Shown here: piece by piece, positions 54,518-62,547 of the stretch
How positions within the stretch are numbered: the stretch's first letter is position 1
How the letters are laid out: the number at the start of each line of letters is the position of its first letter
Assembly (NCBI GenBank): GCA_037144255.1
Contig: JBAWXE010000007.1
Coordinates: 1 to 63,246 of the forward strand
Direction: 5' to 3'
Source: JBAWXE01 sp037144255
GTDB lineage: Bacteria > Bacteroidota > Bacteroidia > Chitinophagales > Chitinophagaceae
DNA length: 63,246 nt
Notes under the pieces: model-generated
Told to the model about the DNA's origin: nothing
Database searches by the model: none
What the model saw: the letters and a program-made list of their open reading frames with translations, nothing else
Program-made: the position numbers and the translations under genes

Positions 54518-55676
54518 CGAACTGATCAGACAAAAATTTGATCAGAACGACTTCGAGTTCAACCCAACTAACTGGGAGAAACTTGAAGCAGAGCTAGACA
54601 GAAAACCAGGGAAAAGGAATATGATGTTATGGTTGCCATTAGCGGCTATCACCTCTATAACATCAGTTGCTGCATCGTTAGCAATGATGGTAACTATACC
54701 TGTTTTTCAGCATCATAAGCCTGCTGCTATTGTTAATGTTATTTCAAAACCGTCTATAAACAATAAGCCATTACATATTGTATCTATTGCTAAAGATGAA
54801 CCTATTATAGCTGCTAACTTTTCTACCAACTCTAACAATACTATAATCGCAGACAAGCAACACATAGATAAAAAAGATAGAACACTAACACTGCATGTAA
54901 CAGAGGGCCCTAGTATCATGCATAAATCTATAGACCTCCCATTGGTGTTGAATGATAATAAAATGTCCGGCATAAGACCAAGGAACATACGCGATCTGTA
55001 TCATGCAAGACCTAATACCAAAAGGAGTTTTGATATCACGGCATGGGATAATGAAGACAATAAACCTAAAACTGTGATCAGCTTTGCAGGTGGTGTGAAT
55101 TATGGTGCACAAGTAAATGGTTACTCAGTAGCTGCTACCGGTAAAAGAATGCTGGGAGATAAGTTCTATATAGAAGGTGATATTGCATTTGTTAAAAACA
55201 ATGCTACCGAAAGGACTGAATATGTATCAGCTGGTACTAAATGGAATTCATCAGCTAGAACTGCCAGTGCCAGATTGTCTTCGGCAGAACCTCAAGGTCC
55301 TGATGCAGTTACCGGTACGGGTAGTGGTATCGTTACCCAATTCCGAGAAAGTAATTATGATCTGTACTATGCACAGGTCACCCCTTCAATTGGATGCAAT
55401 ATTCGTAAGCATTTCTCTGTAGGTGTAGGTGCAGATATGCAAAGATTGGTATTGGGGAATAGACCAGTAACAACTTCTGATAATCCTGCTACCATTAAGG
55501 AAATACCTTCTTATGATATGGGCTTCGTTGGAAAGACCGAATGTGAATTATCTAAAAAAATTAAAGCAGGCCTCTATTACAGACAAGGTCTTAATAATGT
55601 TATCAGCCCTAACAATAAGTATTTGGATAGATCTTATGTACAGGTGCAGTTAAAATTCCTGCTACTTAGAAAGTAA
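54498..55676 (+). CDS. Membrane-anchored partner of the sigma factor with C-terminal beta-rich domain
   Basis: 392 residues. An N-terminal cytoplasmic part (PKEFDELIRQKFDQNDFEFN, then NWEKLEAELDRK) resembles the short anti-sigma-like segment in Bacteroidota proteins that follow sigma genes. One membrane helix is at about 40-70 (MLWLPLAAITSITSVAASLA). A 130-residue periplasmic linker follows, and the last 200 residues are beta-strand-rich (ISFAGGVNYGAQVNGYSVAA, FYIEGDIAFVKNNAT, YYAQVTPSIGCNIRKHFSVG), with the rhythm of an outer-membrane-type barrel. An inner-membrane anchor on a barrel-like domain is odd. It probably holds the sigma factor at the membrane. Overlaps the sigma gene. Confidence 0.72.
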   Translation: MRPKEFDELIRQKFDQNDFEFNPTNWEKLEAELDRKPGKRNMMLWLPLAAITSITSVAASLAMMVTIPVFQHHKPAAIVNVISKPSINNKPLHIVSIAKDEPIIAANFSTNSNNTIIADKQHIDKKDRTLTLHVTEGPSIMHKSIDLPLVLNDNKMSGIRPRNIRDLYHARPNTKRSFDITAWDNEDNKPKTVISFAGGVNYGAQVNGYSVAATGKRMLGDKFYIEGDIAFVKNNATERTEYVSAGTKWNSSARTASARLSSAEPQGPDAVTGTGSGIVTQFRESNYDLYYAQVTPSIGCNIRKHFSVGVGADMQRLVLGNRPVTTSDNPATIKEIPSYDMGFVGKTECELSKKIKAGLYYRQGLNNVISPNNKYLDRSYVQVQLKFLLLRK

Positions 55677-55755
55677 AAGCTTTCATTAAACAAAAGTAGC
55701 AGTCCATACCATTCTCAACAATTACTCTTTAGTAGTATTGTAGAAGGAATAATAG

Positions 55756-56208
55756 TTACCATATATCTTTGATGGTGTACTCTTTTCCATTAAGAGAAAA
55801 GGAATACCCTACTTTTTGGTACATCATTTTACTGCCGATGGGTGATACAGAGGAAATAGCGTAGTAGGAAGTATTACCACTTTTTAACTGTCCGGCACTA
55901 ATGGCAATAAAGTAGTTGCCATTAGTAGTTTGTACTATACTACCGGGTATTACCACCATACTATTATTGGTAATATCTATTTTCTCTAAAATCAGATTCA
56001 TGGTACCAAGCTCATTCAACCTCGTCTGGTTCATATCTATATCTTGTTGCATCATTTCTCTACCAGTCTCATATTTATCACCTGCACTGCTTTTGGTATC
56101 ATTATTGGAAGCTTCTCGTGCATCAGCTATTGCTTGCTCCAGCAATGTTTTACGCCCACTTACGTAGGTTACACATAGCTTAAATAACTCTTGTTTTAGA
56201 TTGGTCAT
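55756..56208 (-). CDS. GreA/GreB C-terminal-like protein of the Bacteroidota type
   Basis: 150 residues. An N-terminal helical hairpin (LLEQAIADAREASNNDTKS, SAGDKYETGREMMQQDIDM) is followed by a C-terminal beta domain (VVIPGSIVQTTNGNYFIAIS, AISSVSPIGSKMMYQKVGYS) like the FKBP-like domain of GreA/GreB elongation factors. SAGDKYETGRxMMQ is characteristic. Databases often label this family '3-oxoacyl-ACP synthase', which does not fit the sequence: there is no thiolase fold or active-site Cys/His/His. It may bind RNA polymerase or another factor (inference). Alone on the minus strand. Confidence 0.78.
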   Translation of the reverse strand: MTNLKQELFKLCVTYVSGRKTLLEQAIADAREASNNDTKSSAGDKYETGREMMQQDIDMNQTRLNELGTMNLILEKIDITNNSMVVIPGSIVQTTNGNYFIAISAGQLKSGNTSYYAISSVSPIGSKMMYQKVGYSFSLNGKEYTIKDIW

Positions 56209-56288
56209 TATTCTTAAAATTCATATTTACCTTTTCTAAAAAGGGTGACAAGATACATTGTCGCTTTTAGCCTCTTAATACTCATTGA

Positions 56289-57509
56289 TCATTTCATTTG
56301 CTTCAATAAGCTGTGTACAGCATTCTTATGCACAGTAGCTGTCATCATTTTTAGTTTAACATAATCTTCGTGTATATACCAATACCCATCATGGTCCGGG
56401 TTATTATGTCCTCCAGATCCCGAATCCTTTACCAGAAACCATGTGCCATTTGATCTTTCAGTATAACCTATGATATGCATGGCATGGTCATCTGTAGTAG
56501 CACCATTCAGGAAACGCAATAAACGGGCATCGTCATTGATATAAGAGGACGGGATATCATAAGAAGGTATCATCATAATGCCTTTCTTAGAGTCTATACC
56601 ACTCTCGCTTACATCACCTCCTATAGAAACACTATATCCCTCTTTCAGCGAATTCTTTACTATGTTCATAAAATCAGTAAGTGGCACATTGTAATAGTCA
56701 TTTGAATGCCACCAGTTATCCCCTACTTTATATTCTGCTTTGGTCCACATTGGTTCACTTTTCAGAGACATAAATGTCACATAGTTCTCAGGGTGCAGCC
56801 CTGTTACTTCTCTCAGGTATTCTTTAGGCGTCAACGACTTGCCGTCTACATTTACATGACTAGGAGGTATACCCATATAATGATCCATGATTTCTTTTAT
56901 GGTGTTTATTACCTCTTCCTGATTCCAGGCACAGTTCTTCTTTACATTCTCCAGATATTTTCTCATTTCTGTCACCATCTTACCATGATCTTGAAAGGGT
57001 TGCCCTTGCTTCATTCCGGTATATGCCGTTAATGGCACAATGCCATATTTACTCATCATATTTTGTACTGCATTGGTCTCAGACCCTTCGTCAAAAAGAG
57101 ATGTACCACGAGTATGCACATATTCTTTGGCCTTTTCTACATACTGCCAATACACGGTATACATCTCAGAAAGTGTCACTCTTTTCTTAAAGATTCGATA
57201 TATCTCTGACTCGTAAAAGGAGGTAGTACTAAAACACCAGCAAGTACTTGTCAAACCCTGAGATACAGCTTTGTCGGCGGTAATAATATGAAACTCTGAT
57301 TGAGATTTTGGTACATCTACGCCCGTATAATCCATAGTAAGTCTTTTCTTAGGCTCTGCTTTTGTAGCGAAGAACGCTTTGTTAGACTTATCTATGTTCT
57401 CGTAGAATTCATTCTTTGGCGTTTCTGCATATGTAGCTGCGTCTTTACGATCTTGTGCATTGCCTACAGTAGTAAATAATAGTAATAAAAAAGAAAGTCT
57501 TTTATTCAT
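56289..57509 (-). CDS. Secreted C1-family cysteine peptidase (bleomycin hydrolase / PepC-like)
   Basis: 406 residues with signal peptide (MNKRLSFLLLLFTTVGNAQD). Papain-fold marks of the C1B branch: SQGLTSTCWCFSTTSFYESE with the nucleophile Cys, and DDHAMHIIGYTERSNG with the catalytic His. The third catalytic residue normally sits in ENSWG; here the strand reads VKDSGSGG, with Asp for Asn and no Trp. PYY-like insert KSLTPKEYLREVTGLHPENY is typical. Expected to be an aminopeptidase or endopeptidase in the periplasm. 36 bp after the GSCFA gene, so probably cotranscribed. Confidence 0.83.
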   Translation of the reverse strand: MNKRLSFLLLLFTTVGNAQDRKDAATYAETPKNEFYENIDKSNKAFFATKAEPKKRLTMDYTGVDVPKSQSEFHIITADKAVSQGLTSTCWCFSTTSFYESEIYRIFKKRVTLSEMYTVYWQYVEKAKEYVHTRGTSLFDEGSETNAVQNMMSKYGIVPLTAYTGMKQGQPFQDHGKMVTEMRKYLENVKKNCAWNQEEVINTIKEIMDHYMGIPPSHVNVDGKSLTPKEYLREVTGLHPENYVTFMSLKSEPMWTKAEYKVGDNWWHSNDYYNVPLTDFMNIVKNSLKEGYSVSIGGDVSESGIDSKKGIMMIPSYDIPSSYINDDARLLRFLNGATTDDHAMHIIGYTERSNGTWFLVKDSGSGGHNNPDHDGYWYIHEDYVKLKMMTATVHKNAVHSLLKQMK

Positions 57510-57545
57510 TGGTCAAGTATGAGATATTAAAAAAGTAGTTTCAAA

Positions 57546-58529
57546 TTACATATTGTTTTCTGAAAAATATTGTTGTTCGTCCTTTAGGTTCAAGTACGGG
57601 TATTGTTGCATCAGCCCCACTGTTTTATCTGCATAGATCTTCATGAAACTCTGATGCGCCTTTGTCTGCGGGAATCTGGGTCTGTGCGATCTGGCTATCA
57701 CTATTTCATGAACCTGCTTCATAATACTCTGTGTCTCGGGAGATATACAGGCATTCACAAATTGTTCCCACACAAAACTTGTAGCCAGAAAATTAGGATG
57801 CACAAAGTCTATATCATAATACCTGTAATCGCGTAATATATCTATTACCAGTTCATAAGCAGGGAAATAATAACTCTGTTCATACTGTTGGCAAACGGCA
57901 TGTACTGCTTCTATTAGCCTTGCTTTGCTTCTGTTATTATCTACTACACCATCTCGTATATGGCGCACAGGGCTAATGGTAAATATTACTTGTGCATATG
58001 GGTTCACAGCATAGAGCTTATCTAATGTATGGCTCAATGCTTTTGTGATGGTATCTATACTTAGCAATCTCTTTTCAAACCACTGAGAAGGTGCCCGATG
58101 ATTATTGGCTACTGGCTTACCGCTGTCTTTTAAGTAATATTGAAACGCAGAACCTAGAGTAATGATGATCCTATCTGCTTTTCTTACACTTGCTGCTGCT
58201 TGTTGTTGGCTGGCATTAATACCAGCCAACGCAGCATGTTGGTCTATGTTAGAGAACCGCGTATGATGATCCCAGCTATTCCACAGTTCATTATGGTAAA
58301 ACAGATCTTCAGCTTTATATAGTTTAGTATCTATATAGCCGTTAAGACTATCTGTAACACTCAGTGGATTAAATAATATCCCATGAGGATTTGAAAGACA
58401 ATGGAATTTATGTTGCATCAACCTGTCTGACATATTTTCAGTAAAACAGGAACCAATTAATAAGATATGGTCCTGATACTTGATAGGCGTTGACAGCTTT
58501 GGTATATCCAGTGTTAAATGTAATTGCAT
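57546..58529 (-). CDS. GSCFA-family protein (SGNH-like hydrolase)
   Basis: 327 residues. LLIGSCFTENMSDRL is the name-giving GSCFA motif, followed by the conserved NPHGILFNPLSV and an IIITLGSAFQYY strand. VIFTISPVRHIRDG and YDIDFVHPNFLATSFVWEQF carry the residues (D..H near HPN) that fit an SGNH-type Ser/Asp/His site. The family is presumed to be esterase-like or a sugar O-acyl-modifying enzyme; the substrate is not known. No signal peptide. It precedes the C1 peptidase gene. Confidence 0.88.
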   Translation of the reverse strand: MQLHLTLDIPKLSTPIKYQDHILLIGSCFTENMSDRLMQHKFHCLSNPHGILFNPLSVTDSLNGYIDTKLYKAEDLFYHNELWNSWDHHTRFSNIDQHAALAGINASQQQAAASVRKADRIIITLGSAFQYYLKDSGKPVANNHRAPSQWFEKRLLSIDTITKALSHTLDKLYAVNPYAQVIFTISPVRHIRDGVVDNNRSKARLIEAVHAVCQQYEQSYYFPAYELVIDILRDYRYYDIDFVHPNFLATSFVWEQFVNACISPETQSIMKQVHEIVIARSHRPRFPQTKAHQSFMKIYADKTVGLMQQYPYLNLKDEQQYFSENNM

Positions 58530-58861
58530 GTGCTTTTTTTTGTATTGTGATGATCTGCTATACCCATCCTTTTGTCCTATAATCTGTATATCTCAATTTC
58601 AATAAATTCTTTATTTCTTTGAAAATCTATTCCTGTTTAATTTGGCCTTTTACATATGGTTGTAATTCCTTTTTCATCGTATCGAACATGCTTAGTAGCT
58701 CTGCTTGACTACGATTTACCTAATATTATAGATTATGATTACTATATGATAGATAAAGATGTCAACGAAATGTCATTTTGTATGCCGTAATGGCATTATA
58801 TTTATAATGGTTTCAAATTTGCATTACAAACTAAAACAACAATTATCAAAAATACGATTTT
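58530..58861. other. Divergent intergenic region before clpP
   Basis: 332 bp. It holds a short coding-like tail on the minus strand (58627-58719) and the hairpin ATGCC-GTAAT-GGCAT at 58781-58795. The only -7 lookalike for clpP is CAAATTTG at 58814-58821, one base from consensus. Nothing else seen. Confidence 0.5.
58627..58719 (-). pseudogene. Possible 3' fragment of a lost gene
   Basis: On the minus strand, directly after a stop codon, 30 codons read VNRSQAELLSMFDTMKKEL then QPYVKGQIKQE and stop at 58627-58629. The composition looks like the end of a helical protein, but nothing upstream is open. The only ATG would give 20 residues. A chance reading is possible. Confidence 0.2.
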
Positions 58862-59569
58862 ATGAATCCAAATGAATTTCGCAAATATGCCATCAAACAT
58901 CATGGCATTAGCAGTGTTACTTTCGACAATTACACATCTTCAATGATAAAGGCACCGAATGCACTTACTCCATATATCATTGAGGAACGCCCTATGAACG
59001 TAGCTTCTATGGACGTATTCTCCCGTTTGATGATGGATCGAATCATTTTTTTGGGCGAAGCCATCAATGACTATGTAGCCAATATCGTTACTGCACAGTT
59101 GTTGTTCCTGGAAAGTACAGACCGAAATAGAGACGTACAAATGTACATCAATAGCCCGGGTGGTAGTGTATATGCAGGCCTTGGCATCTACGATACTATG
59201 CAGATCATCAACCCCGATGTATCTACTATCTGCACTGGTATTGCTGCCTCTATGGGTGCTGTATTGATGTGTGCTGGTACTACCGGCAAACGTACTGCAC
59301 TGAAGCATAGCCGTGTGATGATACACCAACCATTGGGTGGTGCAGAAGGACAAGCTAGTGACATTGAGATCACAGCGCGTGAAATAGGTAAGCTGAAAAA
59401 AGAATTGTACGAGATCATCTCCAGCCATAGCGGACAAAAGCTGTCTAAAGTAGAAAAGGATAGTGATCGCGACTATTGGATGACAGCTCAAGAAGCTAAA
59501 GAATACGGTATGGTAGACGAAGTGTTGGAACGCAACCCTCGCAAAACTACAGGTACTGAACCTAAATAA
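58862..59569 (+). CDS. clpP: ATP-dependent Clp protease proteolytic subunit
   Basis: Serine peptidase that forms the double-heptamer chamber for ClpX/ClpA. 235 residues. Catalytic Ser in GIAASMGAVLM, His in MIHQPLGG, Asp in DSDRDYWM. MYINSPGGSVYAGLGIYDTM is the substrate and oxyanion strand. The N-terminal 35 residues are longer than in E. coli, with a MNPNEFRKYAIKHHGI propeptide-like stretch. clpX is not in the window. It ends in a bidirectional terminator. Confidence 0.96.
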   Translation: MNPNEFRKYAIKHHGISSVTFDNYTSSMIKAPNALTPYIIEERPMNVASMDVFSRLMMDRIIFLGEAINDYVANIVTAQLLFLESTDRNRDVQMYINSPGGSVYAGLGIYDTMQIINPDVSTICTGIAASMGAVLMCAGTTGKRTALKHSRVMIHQPLGGAEGQASDIEITAREIGKLKKELYEIISSHSGQKLSKVEKDSDRDYWMTAQEAKEYGMVDEVLERNPRKTTGTEPK

Positions 59570-59589
59570 TGATTTGAATAGGATAAACG

Positions 59590-59624
59590 AAAAGGGCTTA
59601 CAGTATATACTGTAAGCCCTTTTT
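59590..59624. terminator. Bidirectional terminator between clpP and the kinase/RapZ fusion
   Basis: A 34-bp perfect palindrome (59590-59623): AAAAGGGCTTACAGTAT then its reverse complement, with A- and T-runs at each end. It can serve both converging genes. Confidence 0.93.
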
Positions 59625-59644
59625 ATTACTGGTATACTTTTTAC

Positions 59645-61111
59645 TTATTCTCCTTTTACCCAGTTCTTTTCATTCATATGGGTAACAGTAATAGGAATAT
59701 TGTATTTACCCGTCAGGTAAGCTGCCAGATGCTCTGCTGCAAATACCGAACGGTGTTGACCGCCTGTGCAACCAAAGGCCACACTCAGATGTTCAAAATT
59801 CCTGGCTAGATAATCATCTATATTCAGCGATACTAAGCTGTATACATGTTGCAGGAATTCCGGCATGTGGGTTTCTCTTTCCAGAAACTGACGCACGGGT
59901 TCATCTTGTCCTGTCAGGTGCTTATATTCATCATAACGCCCCGGGTTATGTATGCCTCTACAGTCAAATACATATCCCCCTCCATGAGGTGTCTTATCTT
60001 TAGGCACACCGGCCTTGTATGAGAAACTGCAAATTTGCACATGCAGTTTCACATCTGCCGATGGCTTAGGCTGGCTATAACGCTCCTGCATTTCTTTAGA
60101 GGATAGTTTCTCCAGCAGGTTACGCAATTCAGGATAGGTAGGGGTTTGCGGATGATCTGATAAAAATGCTTCCAGATTTTTCAATGCCGGACCTATACTA
60201 CTAATGAAGTGTGGTTTATGCTCCAACAATCCACGGAATCCATATGCACCCAGCACTTGCAACATCCTTAATAATACAAATTGCGAATACCCCCTACGGA
60301 AATGTATCTCATCCATACGTGGTATTGGCAGATTATTAAGGCTGGCTATATACCCATTCAATAGGTCCTCTTTCCAATTAGCAGGTATTTGTGCTTTAGC
60401 TTGCCACAATAGTGATGCCACATCATATTGTGGTGGGCCTTGCATTACACCCTGATAATCTATAAAGTATATCTTATTGTTATTCAGCATAATGTTACGA
60501 CTCTGAAAGTCGCGATACATCAGCATCTGTGGCTGTATTCTTCCCAGCTCTTTACTCAGACTATCCATCTCACTGATCAATGTAGCCTTATCATAATATA
60601 CCTTTTGCAGGTCTGCAAAGTAGTATTTGAAGTACAACAAGTCTGCCATGATGGCTTTCTCGTTGAACTGTTGCGCCGCAAAACATTGCTTATAATCTGC
60701 TTCCCGTCCTGCTATCCACTGCACTTTGGCCAGTTGCTCCAGGCTCTTATGGTAGTTCTTACGCACTACATCCGTATAACCCTCTTTCATAAGTTGGTCA
60801 AACAATGATGTATTGCCTAGATCCTGTTGCAGATATAGTCTTCGATCTTTACTGTGTTTATATACTTCCGGAACGTTGATGTCATGTTTGCGGAACAACT
60901 CTGTAAAATAGAAGAAGGTATTATTCTCTGCAATGTTAGCATTGTATGTACCTATGGCAGATGTTTTGCCATTCGACAAACGGTAATACCTTCTGTCAGA
61001 GCCCGATACAGGTAGGGTCTCTATCTGTTCTGCCTTTTTACCAAACTGTTCTTCAAATAATTTCTCCAGCGTTGTTATAGCCTGAGTCAATGATTTATCT
61101 GCTGCTGTCAT
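59645..61111 (-). CDS. Fusion of an APH/AmgK-like small-molecule kinase with the C-terminal domain of RapZ
   Basis: 488 residues. Residues 1-340 are a phosphotransferase (APH/choline-kinase fold): YYRLSNGKTSAIGTYN in the nucleotide-loop position, MLMYRDFQSRNIMLNNNKIY as the catalytic loop (D of RDFQSRN), and FIDYQGVMQGPPQYDVASLL as the DFG-like metal site. After a linker, residues of about 365-488 match the RapZ C-terminal domain: ICSFSYKAGVPKDKTPHGGG, FDCRGIHNPGRY, GCTGGQHRSVFAAEHLA. The RapZ Walker-type N-terminal domain is absent. In E. coli this domain senses glucosamine-6-phosphate and binds RNA; the kinase resembles AmgK, which phosphorylates N-acetylmuramic acid or GlcNAc. Amino-sugar recycling is therefore likely (inference). 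Two bp downstream of the sixA-like gene. Confidence 0.88.
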   Translation of the reverse strand: MTAADKSLTQAITTLEKLFEEQFGKKAEQIETLPVSGSDRRYYRLSNGKTSAIGTYNANIAENNTFFYFTELFRKHDINVPEVYKHSKDRRLYLQQDLGNTSLFDQLMKEGYTDVVRKNYHKSLEQLAKVQWIAGREADYKQCFAAQQFNEKAIMADLLYFKYYFADLQKVYYDKATLISEMDSLSKELGRIQPQMLMYRDFQSRNIMLNNNKIYFIDYQGVMQGPPQYDVASLLWQAKAQIPANWKEDLLNGYIASLNNLPIPRMDEIHFRRGYSQFVLLRMLQVLGAYGFRGLLEHKPHFISSIGPALKNLEAFLSDHPQTPTYPELRNLLEKLSSKEMQERYSQPKPSADVKLHVQICSFSYKAGVPKDKTPHGGGYVFDCRGIHNPGRYDEYKHLTGQDEPVRQFLERETHMPEFLQHVYSLVSLNIDDYLARNFEHLSVAFGCTGGQHRSVFAAEHLAAYLTGKYNIPITVTHMNEKNWVKGE

Positions 61112-61113
61112 AT

Positions 61114-61608
61114 TTATTTCTTAGGATAGTCAAATAAAAATACCTCTCTTTTTGCAGTAGAGAATTGGTTCCAATGTGCTGCTTGCAAATGTGCTGCTAC
61201 CACCCCACATGTAGGCATATTATCTAGTACAAAATCTGATGATAGTTTATTCACAAACTCTGTAATTCCCGGATTATGTGCTACTATAAAAACAGTCTTT
61301 ACTGCATCATCTATTTCATATATCTCTTCTTCAAAAACAGATGGTATGCAATGGTACAATTTATCCAACCATTTGATATTAGCCACATCATAATCTGTGG
61401 CCTTGGCAATTTTTCTGGCTGTCTGTGCTGCCCTTTTAGCCGTACTGGCTATTATCAGGTCAGGTTTGATATTGCTTTTCTTCAGTCGCTCTCCCATATT
61501 TGGCGCATCTTCTCTTCCCCTCTCTGTCAATGGGCGTTCAAAATCACTTTGCAGCGGATTTACCCAACTCGATTTTGCATGCCTGATCATCACTAATGTA
61601 CGCTGCAT
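61114..61608 (-). CDS. SixA-like histidine phosphatase
   Basis: 164 residues of the histidine phosphatase superfamily. LVMIRHAKSSWVNPLQSDF has the RHG-type catalytic His (RHA), ERPLTERGREDAPNMG the next conserved box, and FIVAHNPGITEFVNKLS the second catalytic His. This matches SixA, which removes phosphate from phosphohistidine proteins, although related members act on small phospho-sugars. Between lpxH (6 bp) and the kinase/RapZ fusion (2 bp), so a substrate linked to amino-sugar metabolism is possible. Confidence 0.88.
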   Translation of the reverse strand: MQRTLVMIRHAKSSWVNPLQSDFERPLTERGREDAPNMGERLKKSNIKPDLIIASTAKRAAQTARKIAKATDYDVANIKWLDKLYHCIPSVFEEEIYEIDDAVKTVFIVAHNPGITEFVNKLSSDFVLDNMPTCGVVAAHLQAAHWNQFSTAKREVFLFDYPKK

Positions 61609-61614
61609 ATATTC

Positions 61615-62376
61615 TTACTTTCCTTTGTAAAATTGTAAGCTCAATTCCTGATTCTCAAATACCGCATAGCTGTCATAACGTATCCAGTCTCCCAGATTCA
61701 CATACATACTATTTTGTGGTAGTGGATATTCTAATGTGATATGCCTATGTCCAAAAATGAAATAATCAAAATGTTCTTCTTTCAGTTTTTCCAGACAAAA
61801 TTGTACCAACCATTCCTTCTCGGGTCCTTGAAATTTTTCCTCTTCCCCATCCACATGCTTAGGTCCCAATCTGCTGAACCAGCCTGCCATGCCCACTCCT
61901 GTATCAGGGTGCAGTCGCCTGTATAGCCACTGTGATACAGGGTTGCGCAACACCTTCTTCAACATTTTGTATCCATTATCACCGGGCCCTAGTCCATCAC
62001 CATGACCGATAAATATTTTCTTACCATTATATTCTCTTGTTATCGGACTATGGTGCACAGGTATATTCAGCTCATCTTCAAAGTAACCTCTCATCCACAG
62101 ATCATGATTACCCGTGAAGGCTTCTATGTGCATCCCCCCATCACTTAGTTCTGCTAGCTTACCCAGGAAACGGATATAACCCTTTGGCACTACATTCTTA
62201 TATTCAAACCACACATCAAAAAGATCCCCTACCAAATATAATTCCGCTGCATCTTTTTGTATCTCATCTAGCCAACTACATAAACGCTTTTCTCTGGCAA
62301 GGCTGGTAGCCCTGTCAGGTATGCCCAGATGAAAATCGGATGCGAAATATATTTTCTTCCCTGCCGGTAGGTTCAT
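61615..62376 (-). CDS. lpxH: UDP-2,3-diacylglucosamine diphosphatase (LpxH family)
   Basis: Metallophosphoesterase of lipid A synthesis, hydrolysing UDP-2,3-diacylglucosamine to lipid X and UMP. Metal motifs in order: ASDFHLG, VGDLFDVW, TGNHDLW, GHGDG and FGHRH. 253 residues from the ATG at 62374-62376 (MNLPAGKKIYFAS); a TTG three codons earlier is rejected. First gene of the lpxH - sixA-like - kinase/RapZ group. The best promoter-like site, TACATTTA, differs from consensus by one base and lacks a good TTG. Confidence 0.9.
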   Translation of the reverse strand: MNLPAGKKIYFASDFHLGIPDRATSLAREKRLCSWLDEIQKDAAELYLVGDLFDVWFEYKNVVPKGYIRFLGKLAELSDGGMHIEAFTGNHDLWMRGYFEDELNIPVHHSPITREYNGKKIFIGHGDGLGPGDNGYKMLKKVLRNPVSQWLYRRLHPDTGVGMAGWFSRLGPKHVDGEEEKFQGPEKEWLVQFCLEKLKEEHFDYFIFGHRHITLEYPLPQNSMYVNLGDWIRYDSYAVFENQELSLQFYKGK

Positions 62377-62524
62377 GAATAACAACTAATGGGCTGTAAA
62401 TGTAACCAAAACCTGAGAGTTGATAGTAATTAGTATATATAATTAGATTTTTATTAAACGATACTAGCTATTTACATACTTGAACACTATAAAAATTTAC
62501 CAAAACCACTATTTTTATATTCAT

Positions 62525-62533
62525 TTATCCACA
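62525..62533 (+). other. Isolated consensus DnaA box
   Basis: TTATCCACA, an exact match, 15 bp before the TonB-C gene ATG at 62548. One 9-mer can easily occur by chance in a window this size, so this is a weak feature. Confidence 0.15.
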
Positions 62534-62547
62534 GAAACACTATTACA

